Source of the DNA: Thermoplasmatota archaeon
GTDB lineage: Archaea > Thermoplasmatota > Thermoplasmata > GCA-020350865 > JAUVCJ01
Direction of reading: 5' to 3'
Length of the DNA: 7,267 nucleotides
Assembly (NCBI GenBank): GCA_030595765.1
Contig: JAUVCJ010000114.1
Span: 1 to 7,267, forward strand
Shown here: positions 1 to 5,854 of the stretch, piece by piece
Layout of the letters: every line of letters begins with the position of its first letter
How positions within the stretch are numbered: the first letter of the stretch is position 1
Notes under the pieces: generated by a model
What the model was told of the DNA's origin: nothing
Seen by the model: the letters and a program-made list of their open reading frames with translations, nothing else
Database searches by the model: none
Translations under genes and position numbers: made by a program

Positions 1-3
1 CGA

Positions 4-1335
4 TCACATCAACGTGCTCTGGAGCTTGAGCCTGTAGGACTGCATGTTGGCAAACACCTCGTCCTCCTCAAGCACATTCCTTGTCTCTGTCTTTGGAACT
101 GACAATATGATCTCCCTGGTCCTGCCGTAACGGCCTTTTGATATTATCCTGGCATTGATAAGACCAAGCATGTCGAACTCTGATACCAGATCGGTTATCC
201 TTCTCTGGGTCAGTGATGAGATGCCGGAGCGCTGGCATACTATCTTGTAGGAGTCGTAAACGTCGCCGGTCGTGAGCCTTGTCCTTCCGACCTCCTCGTT
301 GAGGATGATCCCGAACAGAAGCAATTTGCTCTGGGTTGGAAGGGTCCTTATCACCTCAGTAACGCAATCCAGCTCCAGCTTGTTCTTTGCCAGATCCACA
401 TGATGCGGCAGCACTCTCTTGTCCTTCTGTCTCTCTGCAAGCTCAGCAGCTACCCGCAACAGGTCAAGCGCGCGTCTTGCATCGCCGTGCTCCTGGGCAG
501 CTAGTGCCGCACATTGAGGTATTACCGACTCCTCCAGTATCCCTACCTCAAAAGCAAGATCTGCTCTCTGACTCATGATATCCTTCAGCTGTTCTGCGAT
601 GTACGGAGGAAACACCATCTTTTCCTCGCCAAGCCTGCTTTTCACCCTTGGATCCAAAAATTCTGTGAACTTCAGGTCGTTAGAGATGCCGATGACACTG
701 AGCTTTGCCTGCTTTAGGGAGTCGTTGATCGTGCTTAGATGATATAGCACATCGTCACCGCTTTTGTAAACCAACTTGTCTATCTCATCCAGAATGACAA
801 CAATAACCTGCTTTTTGGAATCTATCTGGTCCCGAAGCGCGTTATGCACCCTTTCAAGAGGCCAGCCAGTAAATGGTATCTGCTCCTTCCATTTGTCAAT
901 GAACCTGTTCCCTATGTTCTGAAGGACTCCATACTGGGTATCCACAATTTCGCAGTTGATGTAAACGTAATGAACCTCGTTATCGGTGAGCATCCCGACT
1001 GGAATGCCGACCTCCATGTCGTCATTAAGCAGGCTTACGGCATTGTCGTCCAGCTGGCCTGCGTTTTTCTTTTCAAGCACCTGCTTTTGAAGCCTCTCGA
1101 CCTCCTTTCCCAGAAATTTCACCACTGCGGTCTTGCCTGTCCCAGTCTTTCCAAATATCAGAATGTTGCTGGGTCTCTCTCCCTTTAGTGCTGTAGCCAA
1201 TATCGAAGCGAGCTGGTCGATCTGCTCGTCCCTGTGAGGCAGTGAGCTGGGAATATAGGCTGGGCGCAATACATCACGATTGCGTTTGAACAGCGACTGG
1301 TGTGATAGATAGCTATCAAATATGCTTGTTTGCAA
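4..1335 (-). CDS. cdc6: Orc1/Cdc6-family DNA replication initiator (AAA+ ATPase)
   Basis: This protein binds origin recognition boxes and helps load the MCM helicase. Counting from the start chosen here (443 aa), Walker A (GKTGTGKT) is at about 62-69, Walker B (LDEID) at 182-186, sensor 1 (SND) at 218-220 and sensor 2 (GDARRAL) at 284-290. A winged-helix region lies at about 325-410. The N-terminal 'VLRPAYIP' and 'LPHRDEQI' are typical of archaeal Cdc6. The start is TTG at 1335, preceded by GGGGGAG with a 6-nt spacer. A TTG at 1374 in the same frame gives 456 aa and has GGTGGG upstream; no early in-frame ATG exists. The protein is longer than many archaeal Cdc6 proteins because of about 35 charged residues between Walker A and the next strand (VYINCE). 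Its upstream region carries ORB-like sites, so it may bind its own promoter. The family is certain; the exact start is not. Confidence 0.96.
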   Translation of the reverse strand: MQTSIFDSYLSHQSLFKRNRDVLRPAYIPSSLPHRDEQIDQLASILATALKGERPSNILIFGKTGTGKTAVVKFLGKEVERLQKQVLEKKNAGQLDDNAVSLLNDDMEVGIPVGMLTDNEVHYVYINCEIVDTQYGVLQNIGNRFIDKWKEQIPFTGWPLERVHNALRDQIDSKKQVIVVILDEIDKLVYKSGDDVLYHLSTINDSLKQAKLSVIGISNDLKFTEFLDPRVKSRLGEEKMVFPPYIAEQLKDIMSQRADLAFEVGILEESVIPQCAALAAQEHGDARRALDLLRVAAELAERQKDKRVLPHHVDLAKNKLELDCVTEVIRTLPTQSKLLLFGIILNEEVGRTRLTTGDVYDSYKIVCQRSGISSLTQRRITDLVSEFDMLGLINARIISKGRYGRTREIILSVPKTETRNVLEEDEVFANMQSYRLKLQSTLM

Positions 1336-1518
1336 ATGAAACTCCCCCGAGTTAAAGCCCAAACCAGAGAACAAAAAAGTCCCACCCGAGCTTCTAAAGA
1401 GGATATGCAGAGAACCCTACTTGAAGTTTTCTTTTTGCCCTTTGATAACAGATGTGGTAGCATAGGCCAGTACTACTTCGACCGAAGGGTTCATTTCAAG
1501 GCCACACTGTTCAGGAAA

Positions 1519-1538
1519 GGCCATAATTTCATGTGGAG
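1519..1538 (-). promoter_or_regulatory. ORB-like element, degenerate second copy
   Basis: On the minus strand this reads CTCCACATGAAATTATGGCC. It shares the 12-mer TCCACATGAAAT exactly with the better copy 69 bp away and has the same orientation, but its G string is broken. The shared 12-mer in non-coding DNA is the main support; alone this copy would not be called. Confidence 0.4.
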
Positions 1539-1587
1539 AATCTAAACCTTTCTATAGCAGGGAGCACAGCGATTTTGGAGTGGGGGA

Positions 1588-1607
1588 CCCCTTCATTTCA
1601 TGTGGAA
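1588..1607 (-). promoter_or_regulatory. Origin recognition box (ORB)-like element, best copy
   Basis: On the minus strand this reads TTCCACATGAAATGAAGGGG. Against the archaeal ORB consensus as I remember it (TTCCAGTGGAAACGAAGGGG), 16 of 20 positions agree, including the TTCCA half, the GAAA half, GAA and the terminal G string that the initiator's winged helix and AAA+ domain contact. The G string continues into a GGGGACCCC palindrome at about 1583-1591. Likely bound by the adjacent Cdc6. Confidence 0.55.
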
Positions 1608-1609
1608 CT

Positions 1610-1629
1610 TTTTTGTTGCTTTTTGTTGC
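1610..1629 (+). repeat. Perfect 10-bp T-rich tandem duplication
   Basis: TTTTTGTTGC occurs twice without a gap, starting 2 bases after the better ORB-like element. A T-rich direct repeat next to an initiator box resembles the unwinding element of replication origins. It could equally be a slippage product. Confidence 0.6.
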
Positions 1630-1690
1630 GGAGTGTTTGGGATTTTGGTGGAGCTTTTAATCTTGAAGTGAAAGATTATTTGTGAATCTT

Positions 1691-1878
1691 ACTTCTTGCA
1701 GCTGGGAGGTGGCTTGGTTCTTCCTGCTGGGAGAAGGTCTACTTCTTCCTGCAAGGCACTGGCTCACTTCTTCCTACTGGGAGATGGCCTACTTATTCCT
1801 ACTGGGAGATAGCCTACTTATTCCTACTGGGAGATGACTTACTTATTCCTGTTGGGAGATGGTCTACTTATTCCTACA
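1691..1878. repeat. 25-bp tandem repeat array, seven units plus a partial one inside the NIF3 gene
   Basis: Units begin at 1691, 1716, 1741, 1766, 1791, 1816, 1841 and 1866, an exact 25-base period. The shared core is ACTTATTCCTACTGGGAGAT, followed by a five-base variable end (about GGCCT). Units nearest the NIF3 gene (1791-1865) are almost identical, while units toward cdc6 (1691-1765) are diverged, which suggests growth at the gene-proximal side. The eighth copy matches only its first 12-13 bases; on the minus strand these encode the last residues (RNK) and, with the bases before them, the stop codon of the NIF3 gene. The 25-base period is not a multiple of three, so the array is not coding. 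No spacers of unique sequence exist, so it is not CRISPR. Confidence 0.93.
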
Positions 1879-2823
1879 GACCCGGATGAGTCCAGAGAAT
1901 GGTATGACTTCAATGCCTTTTTTCTCTAGCTGATCCAGCACAAGGTTCATGCCCAAAGAGTCAGATGCTATGTGGCCAGCTATGACGACGTTCAGGTGGT
2001 TCTTCTTGGCTTCTTTTAGATGGTCTTCCTTGATGTGCATCTCAATGATCGTGCCTACACCCGCCTTTGCCATTCTCTCGTACTGACCCTTCGGCCCAGA
2101 AGTTCCTCCTGTCATCTCAACAACGACCTTTCCTGCTCGTCCCTGTTTCTTGCCACTCAATATCTTCGGGCCTGATTTTAGAAGAGCTGCTTGTTTGTAC
2201 TCTGGAACCTTCTTTAGAACATCAAGAACATCTTCAAGGGTGAGGGGATCAGCCTTGTCAATGAGTTTCTGAACATGCTTCTGAACATTATTGTCAGCAG
2301 GTGAATGGCAACACATCAGACCCATGCCAAGAAGCCTTGCGCTGTCAATGACCTTGTAATGATTGCCTGGCATCATTCCTCTATCTACTTCCTGTATACG
2401 TGGTTCTAACATTCCTTCAGCGATGTTAATAGGAATGTCATAGCCATGGAGCATATCTGCCTGCATCCTCATCACATCGGAAAAGCCAGCTCTGCCCATA
2501 CCTAAGGGGTGGTGACCCAGGATCATGTCGATCTTCTTTTTGCCTTGGCCTTGAGAAAGTCTATCAGCAAGTAGCACCTCACCGGTATCAACATCAATGC
2601 CAGCCAGTATCCTCTTCACTTGCTTTCCATGATCGTAACCTATCCTAGTATCTGAGTATGGATTAATCAGCTCATCCTTATCAAACACCGCTTTCTCATC
2701 CTTTTTAAGAGCTTTGTATTTCTTGTTCTTGATGTCAAGAAATCTCTGAACTTCCTTCTTTCCCCTGGGGTCTGCAGAGATTCCTAGCTCTATTGCCAAT
2801 TTGTAAATTTGCTGGATCAACAT
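1864..2823 (-). CDS. NIF3/DUF34-family metal-binding protein
   Basis: This is a 319-aa member of the NIF3-like (DUF34) family, widespread dinuclear-metal-binding proteins whose reaction is not settled; GTP cyclohydrolase I type 2 is a common but doubtful database name. Putative metal ligands are HH at 104-105 (ILGHHPLG), H173 and D177 (CCHSPADN), and H284 with D288 (AGHIASDSLGMN). The MTGGTSG motif at about 237-243 is also typical. The N-terminal 90 residues (ADPRGKKEV, NPYSDTRI, GIDVDTGEVLLADRL) match the longer subfamily found in archaea and anaerobic bacteria. The start is ATG at 2823 with no clear SD and a TATA-like element about 30 bases upstream, so translation may be nearly leaderless. 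The last codons and the stop lie in a 25-bp tandem repeat. The gene runs codirectional with cdc6 but about 490 bases away, so it is probably a separate unit. Family assignment is strong; cellular role unknown. Confidence 0.92.
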   Translation of the reverse strand: MLIQQIYKLAIELGISADPRGKKEVQRFLDIKNKKYKALKKDEKAVFDKDELINPYSDTRIGYDHGKQVKRILAGIDVDTGEVLLADRLSQGQGKKKIDMILGHHPLGMGRAGFSDVMRMQADMLHGYDIPINIAEGMLEPRIQEVDRGMMPGNHYKVIDSARLLGMGLMCCHSPADNNVQKHVQKLIDKADPLTLEDVLDVLKKVPEYKQAALLKSGPKILSGKKQGRAGKVVVEMTGGTSGPKGQYERMAKAGVGTIIEMHIKEDHLKEAKKNHLNVVIAGHIASDSLGMNLVLDQLEKKGIEVIPFSGLIRVCRNK

Positions 2824-2850
2824 ATGAATCAGACAGGAATGGGACCGTTG

Positions 2851-2860
2851 ATTATTAAAA
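2851..2860 (-). promoter_or_regulatory. TATA-like element for the NIF3-family gene
   Basis: On the minus strand this reads TTTTAATAAT, centred about 33 bases before the ATG at 2823. With the usual archaeal spacing, transcription would begin a few bases before the start codon, in keeping with the lack of an SD. This is the only convincing TATA-like string near that start, but the region is AT-rich, so chance matches are likely. Confidence 0.4.
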
Positions 2861-2972
2861 TGTAGGTCAGATAATCAATGTGAAAATGTGAATCGTATGT
2901 GGCAATCAATGCTGATGATTGAACGTGAGTTGATTTTCCAAATGAAGCCAATAAACTAGACGAATCAATCTC

Positions 2973-2990
2973 TTATTATTATTATTATTA
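2973..2990 (+). repeat. (TTA)6 trinucleotide repeat in the divergent promoter region
   Basis: Six perfect TTA copies lie between the divergent NIF3-family and HTH_10 genes (non-coding 2824-3180). The rest of this stretch is AT-rich with TATA-like strings at 3009-3043; I see no RNA gene or small ORF in it. The tract could flex promoter spacing if its copy number changes. Confidence 0.75.
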
Positions 2991-3008
2991 TATCTATAGA
3001 ATAAAGCT

Positions 3009-3020
3009 GAAAATATATAA
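3009..3020 (+). promoter_or_regulatory. BRE/TATA-like promoter for the HTH_10 regulator
   Basis: GAAAATATATAA combines a purine/A-rich BRE-like string with a TATA box. A second TATA-like string (TCTATAAAA) lies at 3033-3041. Either would put the start of transcription at about 3045-3065, leaving a leader of 100 bases or more before the regulator's start. Confidence 0.45.
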
Positions 3021-3180
3021 TAAGGATAAATATCTATAAAAAGTAAAAGAAACCAGAATACTATATTCCATCCTGGGATATGCAAACCTCAAGCAAGTCT
3101 ACTTAGCAAATCATATTCGTACTCATTCTCATCCATCAAAAAAACACAAAATTAATACCTCCAAGCTTCCATGTAAGCCT

Positions 3181-3951
3181 TTGGTGACCTCTTTGTCTTC
3201 AGAATCCAATAAAGAACCTTCCAACCCAATCGCTAAGAACTCCCTCGCTAAGAATAGCCCCAGGCAATCTTCGAATCTTTCTTCGAACCTTCCTACCACT
3301 AATCCGTTAAAACGGCTACGCTTGAGGATCACCACTCCTGTGAACTTCCTTGAACAAGCAGCTATGATGTCTAAGGTTGCAAACAGTTGCACCATGTTAT
3401 ATGCATTCGTTTATCAGCCTCATAAATCGATCAGCATGTTCTCTGTGGACTGGAAAGACGAACCTGATATGAAAGGCATGGAAAAGATAAGCTTCGTTGA
3501 TAGTTTCCAACCTATGGAAGAGAGTGGGATCCAGTACTATCTCATGCGTTCCACCCACCCTCCTGAGGTGTTGATGGTTCTAGAGCAGGTGATGACCGAT
3601 CTTAACGTATTCTTCGACTTTCCCTGGACCTTTAGCCTGAAAAGCTCGGAAGTTTACATTGTAGGGCTTCAGCAAGCACTCAGAGATGCATTGGTCCTTC
3701 TAGATGACGTGTCTATTGAGTATGAGGTGCTAAGTCTCTCCAACTTCCATCCCCTGCGTAACGACATTCTCGGCAGCCTCACTCCTCTCCAGCTCAGATA
3801 CCTCAAGCTTGCTTGGGACAAGGGTCTCTATGAGATTCCCAGAGACACCAACATACGAAAAATGGCAACCGGCCAGGGAATAACCCACACCACACTTTCG
3901 CACCACCTGAGAAAGGCGGAACGTAACATTTTGGGAGAGCTCTTTGGGTAG
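3181..3951 (+). CDS. HTH_10 (bacterio-opsin activator-like) transcriptional regulator
   Basis: The C-terminal 58 residues (about 199-256; LTPLQLRYLKLAWDKGLYEIP, then ATGQGITHTTLSHHLRKAER) form the HTH_10 DNA-binding domain found in many halophilic and Thermoplasmata regulators. Residues about 44-190 (from KRLRLRIT) are the family's variable sensor-like N-terminal region; no known ligand site is visible. The start is uncertain: the frame opens after a stop at 3103, has no ATG before 3364, and TTG (3181), GTG (3184) and TTG (3193) have no SD. The first 42 residues are low-complexity Ser/Asn/Lys-rich and come partly from 15-bp and 12-bp duplications; the conserved core may begin near TTG 3322 or GTG 3343. 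It lies 90 bases ahead of an ABC exporter on the same strand, so regulation of that exporter is a natural guess. Residues 62-64 hold the first methionines. Confidence 0.88.
   Translation: MVTSLSSESNKEPSNPIAKNSLAKNSPRQSSNLSSNLPTTNPLKRLRLRITTPVNFLEQAAMMSKVANSCTMLYAFVYQPHKSISMFSVDWKDEPDMKGMEKISFVDSFQPMEESGIQYYLMRSTHPPEVLMVLEQVMTDLNVFFDFPWTFSLKSSEVYIVGLQQALRDALVLLDDVSIEYEVLSLSNFHPLRNDILGSLTPLQLRYLKLAWDKGLYEIPRDTNIRKMATGQGITHTTLSHHLRKAERNILGELFG
3231..3291 (+). repeat. Two short in-frame tandem duplications in the regulator's N-terminus
   Basis: A 15-bp pair (CGCTAAGAAY plus five bases, at 3231 and 3246) encodes two copies of AKNS. A 12-bp pair (TCTTCGAAYCTT at 3268 and 3280) encodes SSNL twice. 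Both keep the reading frame, which favours this stretch being translated or having been so. Confidence 0.7.
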
Positions 3952-3960
3952 ATGGCTGCA

Positions 3961-3974
3961 AACTAGCATTTAAA
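3961..3974 (+). promoter_or_regulatory. Possible TATA element for the ABC transporter operon
   Basis: AACTAGCATTTAAA, with ATTTAAA as the TATA-like core, lies about 70 bases before the ATPase start. Expected transcription start is near 3997, giving a leader that includes the SD. This would allow the exporter to be transcribed separately from the regulator. A single AT-rich match, so weak. Confidence 0.35.
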
Positions 3975-4032
3975 CCGCCTTTCATGCACGTCACAACCAT
4001 AATCAACCCAGAAATACATACACGACTGTCGT

Positions 4033-4037
4033 GGTGA
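4033..4037 (+). promoter_or_regulatory. Ribosome binding site (GGTGA) for the ABC ATPase
   Basis: GGTGA, complementary to the archaeal 16S rRNA 3' end, precedes the ATG at 4042 by four bases. It fixes the start of the ATPase and shows that this genome uses SD-led initiation for at least some genes. Confidence 0.7.
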
Positions 4038-4041
4038 AAAC

Positions 4042-4767
4042 ATGCCTGCAATAGAAATAATCGATGTGGTTAAGGAATACGGCGATGTCAAGGCTCTCCA
4101 AGGCCTTACCCTTACAGTTGACGAGGGCAAGGTCTTTGGCTTTTGTGGACCCAACGGCGCAGGGAAATCCACCACCATCAAGATACTTGTTGGTTTGGTG
4201 TATCCAACATCAGGCACTGCAAAGGTGCTTGGGATAGATGCAGTGGAGAATGGGGTAGAGGCAAGAGCCCACATTGGCTATCTCCCTGAGCAATACGGAA
4301 TGCCTGGCTGGGATACTCCCAGAAAGTTTCTCAAGTATATCGGGATCCTCTCTGGGCTATCAAGGGATGGTCTGGATGAAAAGATCGAAAAGATGGCCAA
4401 GGAGATTGGATTTACTGAATACCTGGACCGCCGAATAAAGGGACTGAGCAAGGGGAACAAGCAGAAAGTCGGAATTGCCCAAGCCTTTCTTCATGAGCCC
4501 AAGGTAATTCTTTTCGATGAACCAACAACCGGCCTAGATCCTATTGGGAGAAACGAGGTTCTGGCTGCCATGAAAGCCTATGCCAAACAAGGAAATACAG
4601 TTTTGTTCTCGACTCATATTCTCACAGATGTGGAAAAGATATGCGATGAGGTTTGCATATTGTACAAGGGAAAGATGATCGAGGATGGAACCCCGGGAGA
4701 GCTAAGGCAGAAACACGGCGCAAGAGACCTGGATGAGGTATTCCTGAAGGTGGCGCAACATGAGTGA
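4042..4767 (+). CDS. ABC transporter ATP-binding protein (ABC-2 type exporter)
   Basis: This 241-aa cytoplasmic ATPase drives the two permeases encoded downstream. Walker A (GPNGAGKST) is at 36-44, the Q-loop glutamine in LPEQYG at about 84, the signature (LSKGNKQK, a variant of LSGGQ) at about 135-142, Walker B (ILFDEPTTGLDP) at 156-167 and the H-loop histidine in STHIL at 192. All catalytic elements are present, so it should be active. The closest recognisable group is the CcmA/NatA-like ATPases with ABC-2 or ABC2_membrane_2 permeases. The start is ATG 4042 with SD GGTGA. The stop overlaps ATG 4760 of the permease frame by eight bases (ATGAGTGA), a classic coupling arrangement. Substrate cannot be told from the sequence. 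Confidence 0.95.
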   Translation: MPAIEIIDVVKEYGDVKALQGLTLTVDEGKVFGFCGPNGAGKSTTIKILVGLVYPTSGTAKVLGIDAVENGVEARAHIGYLPEQYGMPGWDTPRKFLKYIGILSGLSRDGLDEKIEKMAKEIGFTEYLDRRIKGLSKGNKQKVGIAQAFLHEPKVILFDEPTTGLDPIGRNEVLAAMKAYAKQGNTVLFSTHILTDVEKICDEVCILYKGKMIEDGTPGELRQKHGARDLDEVFLKVAQHE

Positions 4768-4969
4768 AGAAGCGAATCAAGCTGGGATTCCAACCTCTCA
4801 AGAAAGCCCAGAGGAAGACCAAACTAGCGACTATCAGCCGAAGCAATAACACTCCTCTAATAAGACGGAGCAACAACACTCCTCTAATAAGACGAAGCAA
4901 CAGCACCCCTCTAATAAGACGGAGCAACCACCACACGCACCTAAACAGATAGCACTTCCAACACTTGTT
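4760..4969 (+). pseudogene. Interrupted N-terminal tail of permease 1 (in-frame TAA at 4847-4849)
   Basis: ATG 4760 is in the same frame as the permease, overlaps the ATPase stop and has a good SD (AAGGTGG at 4747-4753, six bases before the ATG). From it one reads a hydrophilic 29-residue peptide (MSEEANQAG...YQPKQ), then TAA, then an open in-frame stretch of Ser/Asn/Lys/Gln repeats (HSSNKTEQQ units) leading without another stop into the membrane domain. The TAA falls where the neighbouring repeat units have CAA, so a single C-to-T change explains it. If this position were Gln, the permease would be 318 aa with a disordered cytoplasmic tail of about 70 residues. Alternatives are a sequencing error, a live short leader peptide with reinitiation, or readthrough. 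TAG-based pyrrolysine decoding does not apply to TAA. Confidence 0.6.
4850..4930 (+). repeat. Three 27-bp in-frame tandem repeats in the permease 1 N-terminal tail
   Basis: Units at 4850-4876, 4877-4903 and 4904-4930 each encode nine residues: HSSNKTEQQ, HSSNKTKQQ and HPSNKTEQP. The bases before (4835-4849) match the end of a unit except for the TAA, so a fourth partial copy precedes them. The unit length is a multiple of three, as expected for repeats that expanded while translated. Confidence 0.9.
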
Positions 4970-5716
4970 ATGCTCAATGCAACTCGGATGGTCTTCTCCA
5001 TTCGTGGTTTGCTGGCCTTGATGTTCACGATATACATGATAGTGGCAATAGGTTGGTTCTATGACGCCATCGCAACCACTGCTCTGGGAGAAATTTTGAA
5101 TATATTTACCACACAAGAGAGCCAGTTCCAGTGGTTTGTTTTCGATAGTGCACTTGTCAAGCTCACAACTCTTTTTGTTGCTCCAATATTTGTTTTCGAT
5201 GCGATATCAGGCGACAGGCACCAGGAAAGGCTGGGACTATATCTTTCAAGGCCAATAAGCCGGACCCAGCACGTTCTAGTCAGAACCCTCTCTGCATTCG
5301 TGGCGTTTGGGATAGTGTATCTTCCATTGATTTCTCTGGGATACCTCCAGTTCACCACAATCGTACCTGGACTCACTCCTGGGCCGTATTTCGCAACATC
5401 TTTCCTCCTCTACTTGCTAGCTTTCTTCTCGATGTCTGTTGGTATTTTTATCTCAGTTGTTTCCAAGAACAATATGGTCTCGTTCCTTGCAACATTCGGC
5501 ATCATGAGCTTTGCAATGCTACCCAACGCTATGAAATACAGCATGCCTGCTATGGAGACGGCGGCAATAGCCACTCCCCACTACTATGCTACATATTTTA
5601 TCAAACCTGGAAATCTGGACGCCCTTAGCTACATAGGTATAATGTTGGTGATGATACTCTTCTGCCTCCCATTTCTATATCTGGCGATCTGGAGATTTAA
5701 TAAAGAGGATCTGTAA
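4970..5716 (+). CDS. ABC-2-type transporter permease 1
   Basis: Membrane subunit of the exporter. Counting from ATG 4970 (248 aa), six hydrophobic segments lie at about 12-30, 63-80, 107-126, 141-163, 168-187 and 221-241. The cytoplasmic loop after the second helix has the motif FDAISGDRHQERLGLYLSRPISRTQ, which is diagnostic of the ABC2_membrane_2-like permeases (ISGERExGTLxLLLSRPVSR) and probably contacts the ATPase. ATG 4970 is the only usual start codon in frame after the TAA at 4847, but it has no SD; the SD-led start is ATG 4760, upstream of that stop. The membrane domain itself looks intact, so it may still be made by reinitiation or from another transcript, or its expression may be lost. 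C-terminus (RFNKEDL) matches the ending of permease 2 (WFNKKDI), so the two are paralogues. Confidence 0.88.
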   Translation: MLNATRMVFSIRGLLALMFTIYMIVAIGWFYDAIATTALGEILNIFTTQESQFQWFVFDSALVKLTTLFVAPIFVFDAISGDRHQERLGLYLSRPISRTQHVLVRTLSAFVAFGIVYLPLISLGYLQFTTIVPGLTPGPYFATSFLLYLLAFFSMSVGIFISVVSKNNMVSFLATFGIMSFAMLPNAMKYSMPAMETAAIATPHYYATYFIKPGNLDALSYIGIMLVMILFCLPFLYLAIWRFNKEDL

Positions 5717-5725
5717 AAGCCCAAT

Positions 5726-5734
5726 GTATATATG
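5726..5734 (+). promoter_or_regulatory. Possible TATA element ahead of permease 2
   Basis: GTATATATG lies ten bases after the permease 1 stop. If used, transcription would start near 5755 inside the 16-bp repeat array, which would then form most of a roughly 100-base leader. One TATA-like string only. Confidence 0.25.
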
Positions 5735-5814
5735 TGAATCAAGGAGAATGCGAGCCAAGGAGAATGCGAGCCAAGGAGAATGCGAGCCAAGGAGAATGCG
5801 AACCAAGAGGAATG
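5735..5814 (+). repeat. 16-bp tandem repeat array between the two permease genes
   Basis: Five units of CGAGCCAAGGAGAATG begin at 5735, 5751, 5767, 5783 and 5799. The three middle ones are identical, the outer two differ at two or three bases, and a decayed sixth follows to about 5836. Each unit contains AAGGAG directly before ATG, an SD-like string with only two bases of spacing. The unit has no stop codon in any frame, so an ORF of 44 codons (5724-5858) runs through it and ends in an ATGA overlap with permease 2. Confidence 0.92.
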
Positions 5815-5854
5815 TGAACCAAGATCGAAAAGAATGTAAAACGGAAGGAAATAC

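Larger units (their letters stand above)
1519..1629. other. Candidate replication origin (oriC) upstream of cdc6
   Basis: This stretch lies in the non-coding region upstream of cdc6. It holds two ORB-like elements in the same orientation (1588-1607 and 1519-1538) and a T-rich 10-bp tandem duplication directly next to the better one. A third partial match, TTCATTTCA at 1490-1498, lies just outside. Archaeal origins are often found next to an orc1/cdc6 gene and contain ORBs flanking an easily melted segment; that is known of the group. That this particular stretch fires as an origin is inference. Confidence 0.5.

Noticed and set aside
844..1188. Plus-strand 114-aa ORF within cdc6
   Set aside because: It is fully antisense to well-conserved cdc6 coding sequence and resembles no known protein.
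1467..1489. Another ORB on the plus strand (CCAGT ... CGAAGGG)
   Set aside because: The two halves are 16 bases apart instead of about 10, so the spacing does not fit an ORB.
1691..1890. CRISPR array
   Set aside because: The 25-bp units are directly head to tail with no unique spacers, and there are no cas genes.
4847..4849. Pyrrolysine or selenocysteine recoding of the in-frame stop
   Set aside because: The codon is TAA; pyrrolysine uses TAG and selenocysteine TGA. No recoding element is visible.
4764..4952. Plus-strand 62-aa basic ORF (MKKRIKLGF...)
   Set aside because: It is a shifted-frame reading of the same repeat tail. The frame that leads into the permease has the better start (4760) with SD and operon overlap.
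4622..5116. Minus-strand ORF with LLRLIRGVL repeats
   Set aside because: The repeats are the antisense reading of the 27-bp array, the ORF overlaps the ATPase and permease genes, and it has no promoter or SD of its own.
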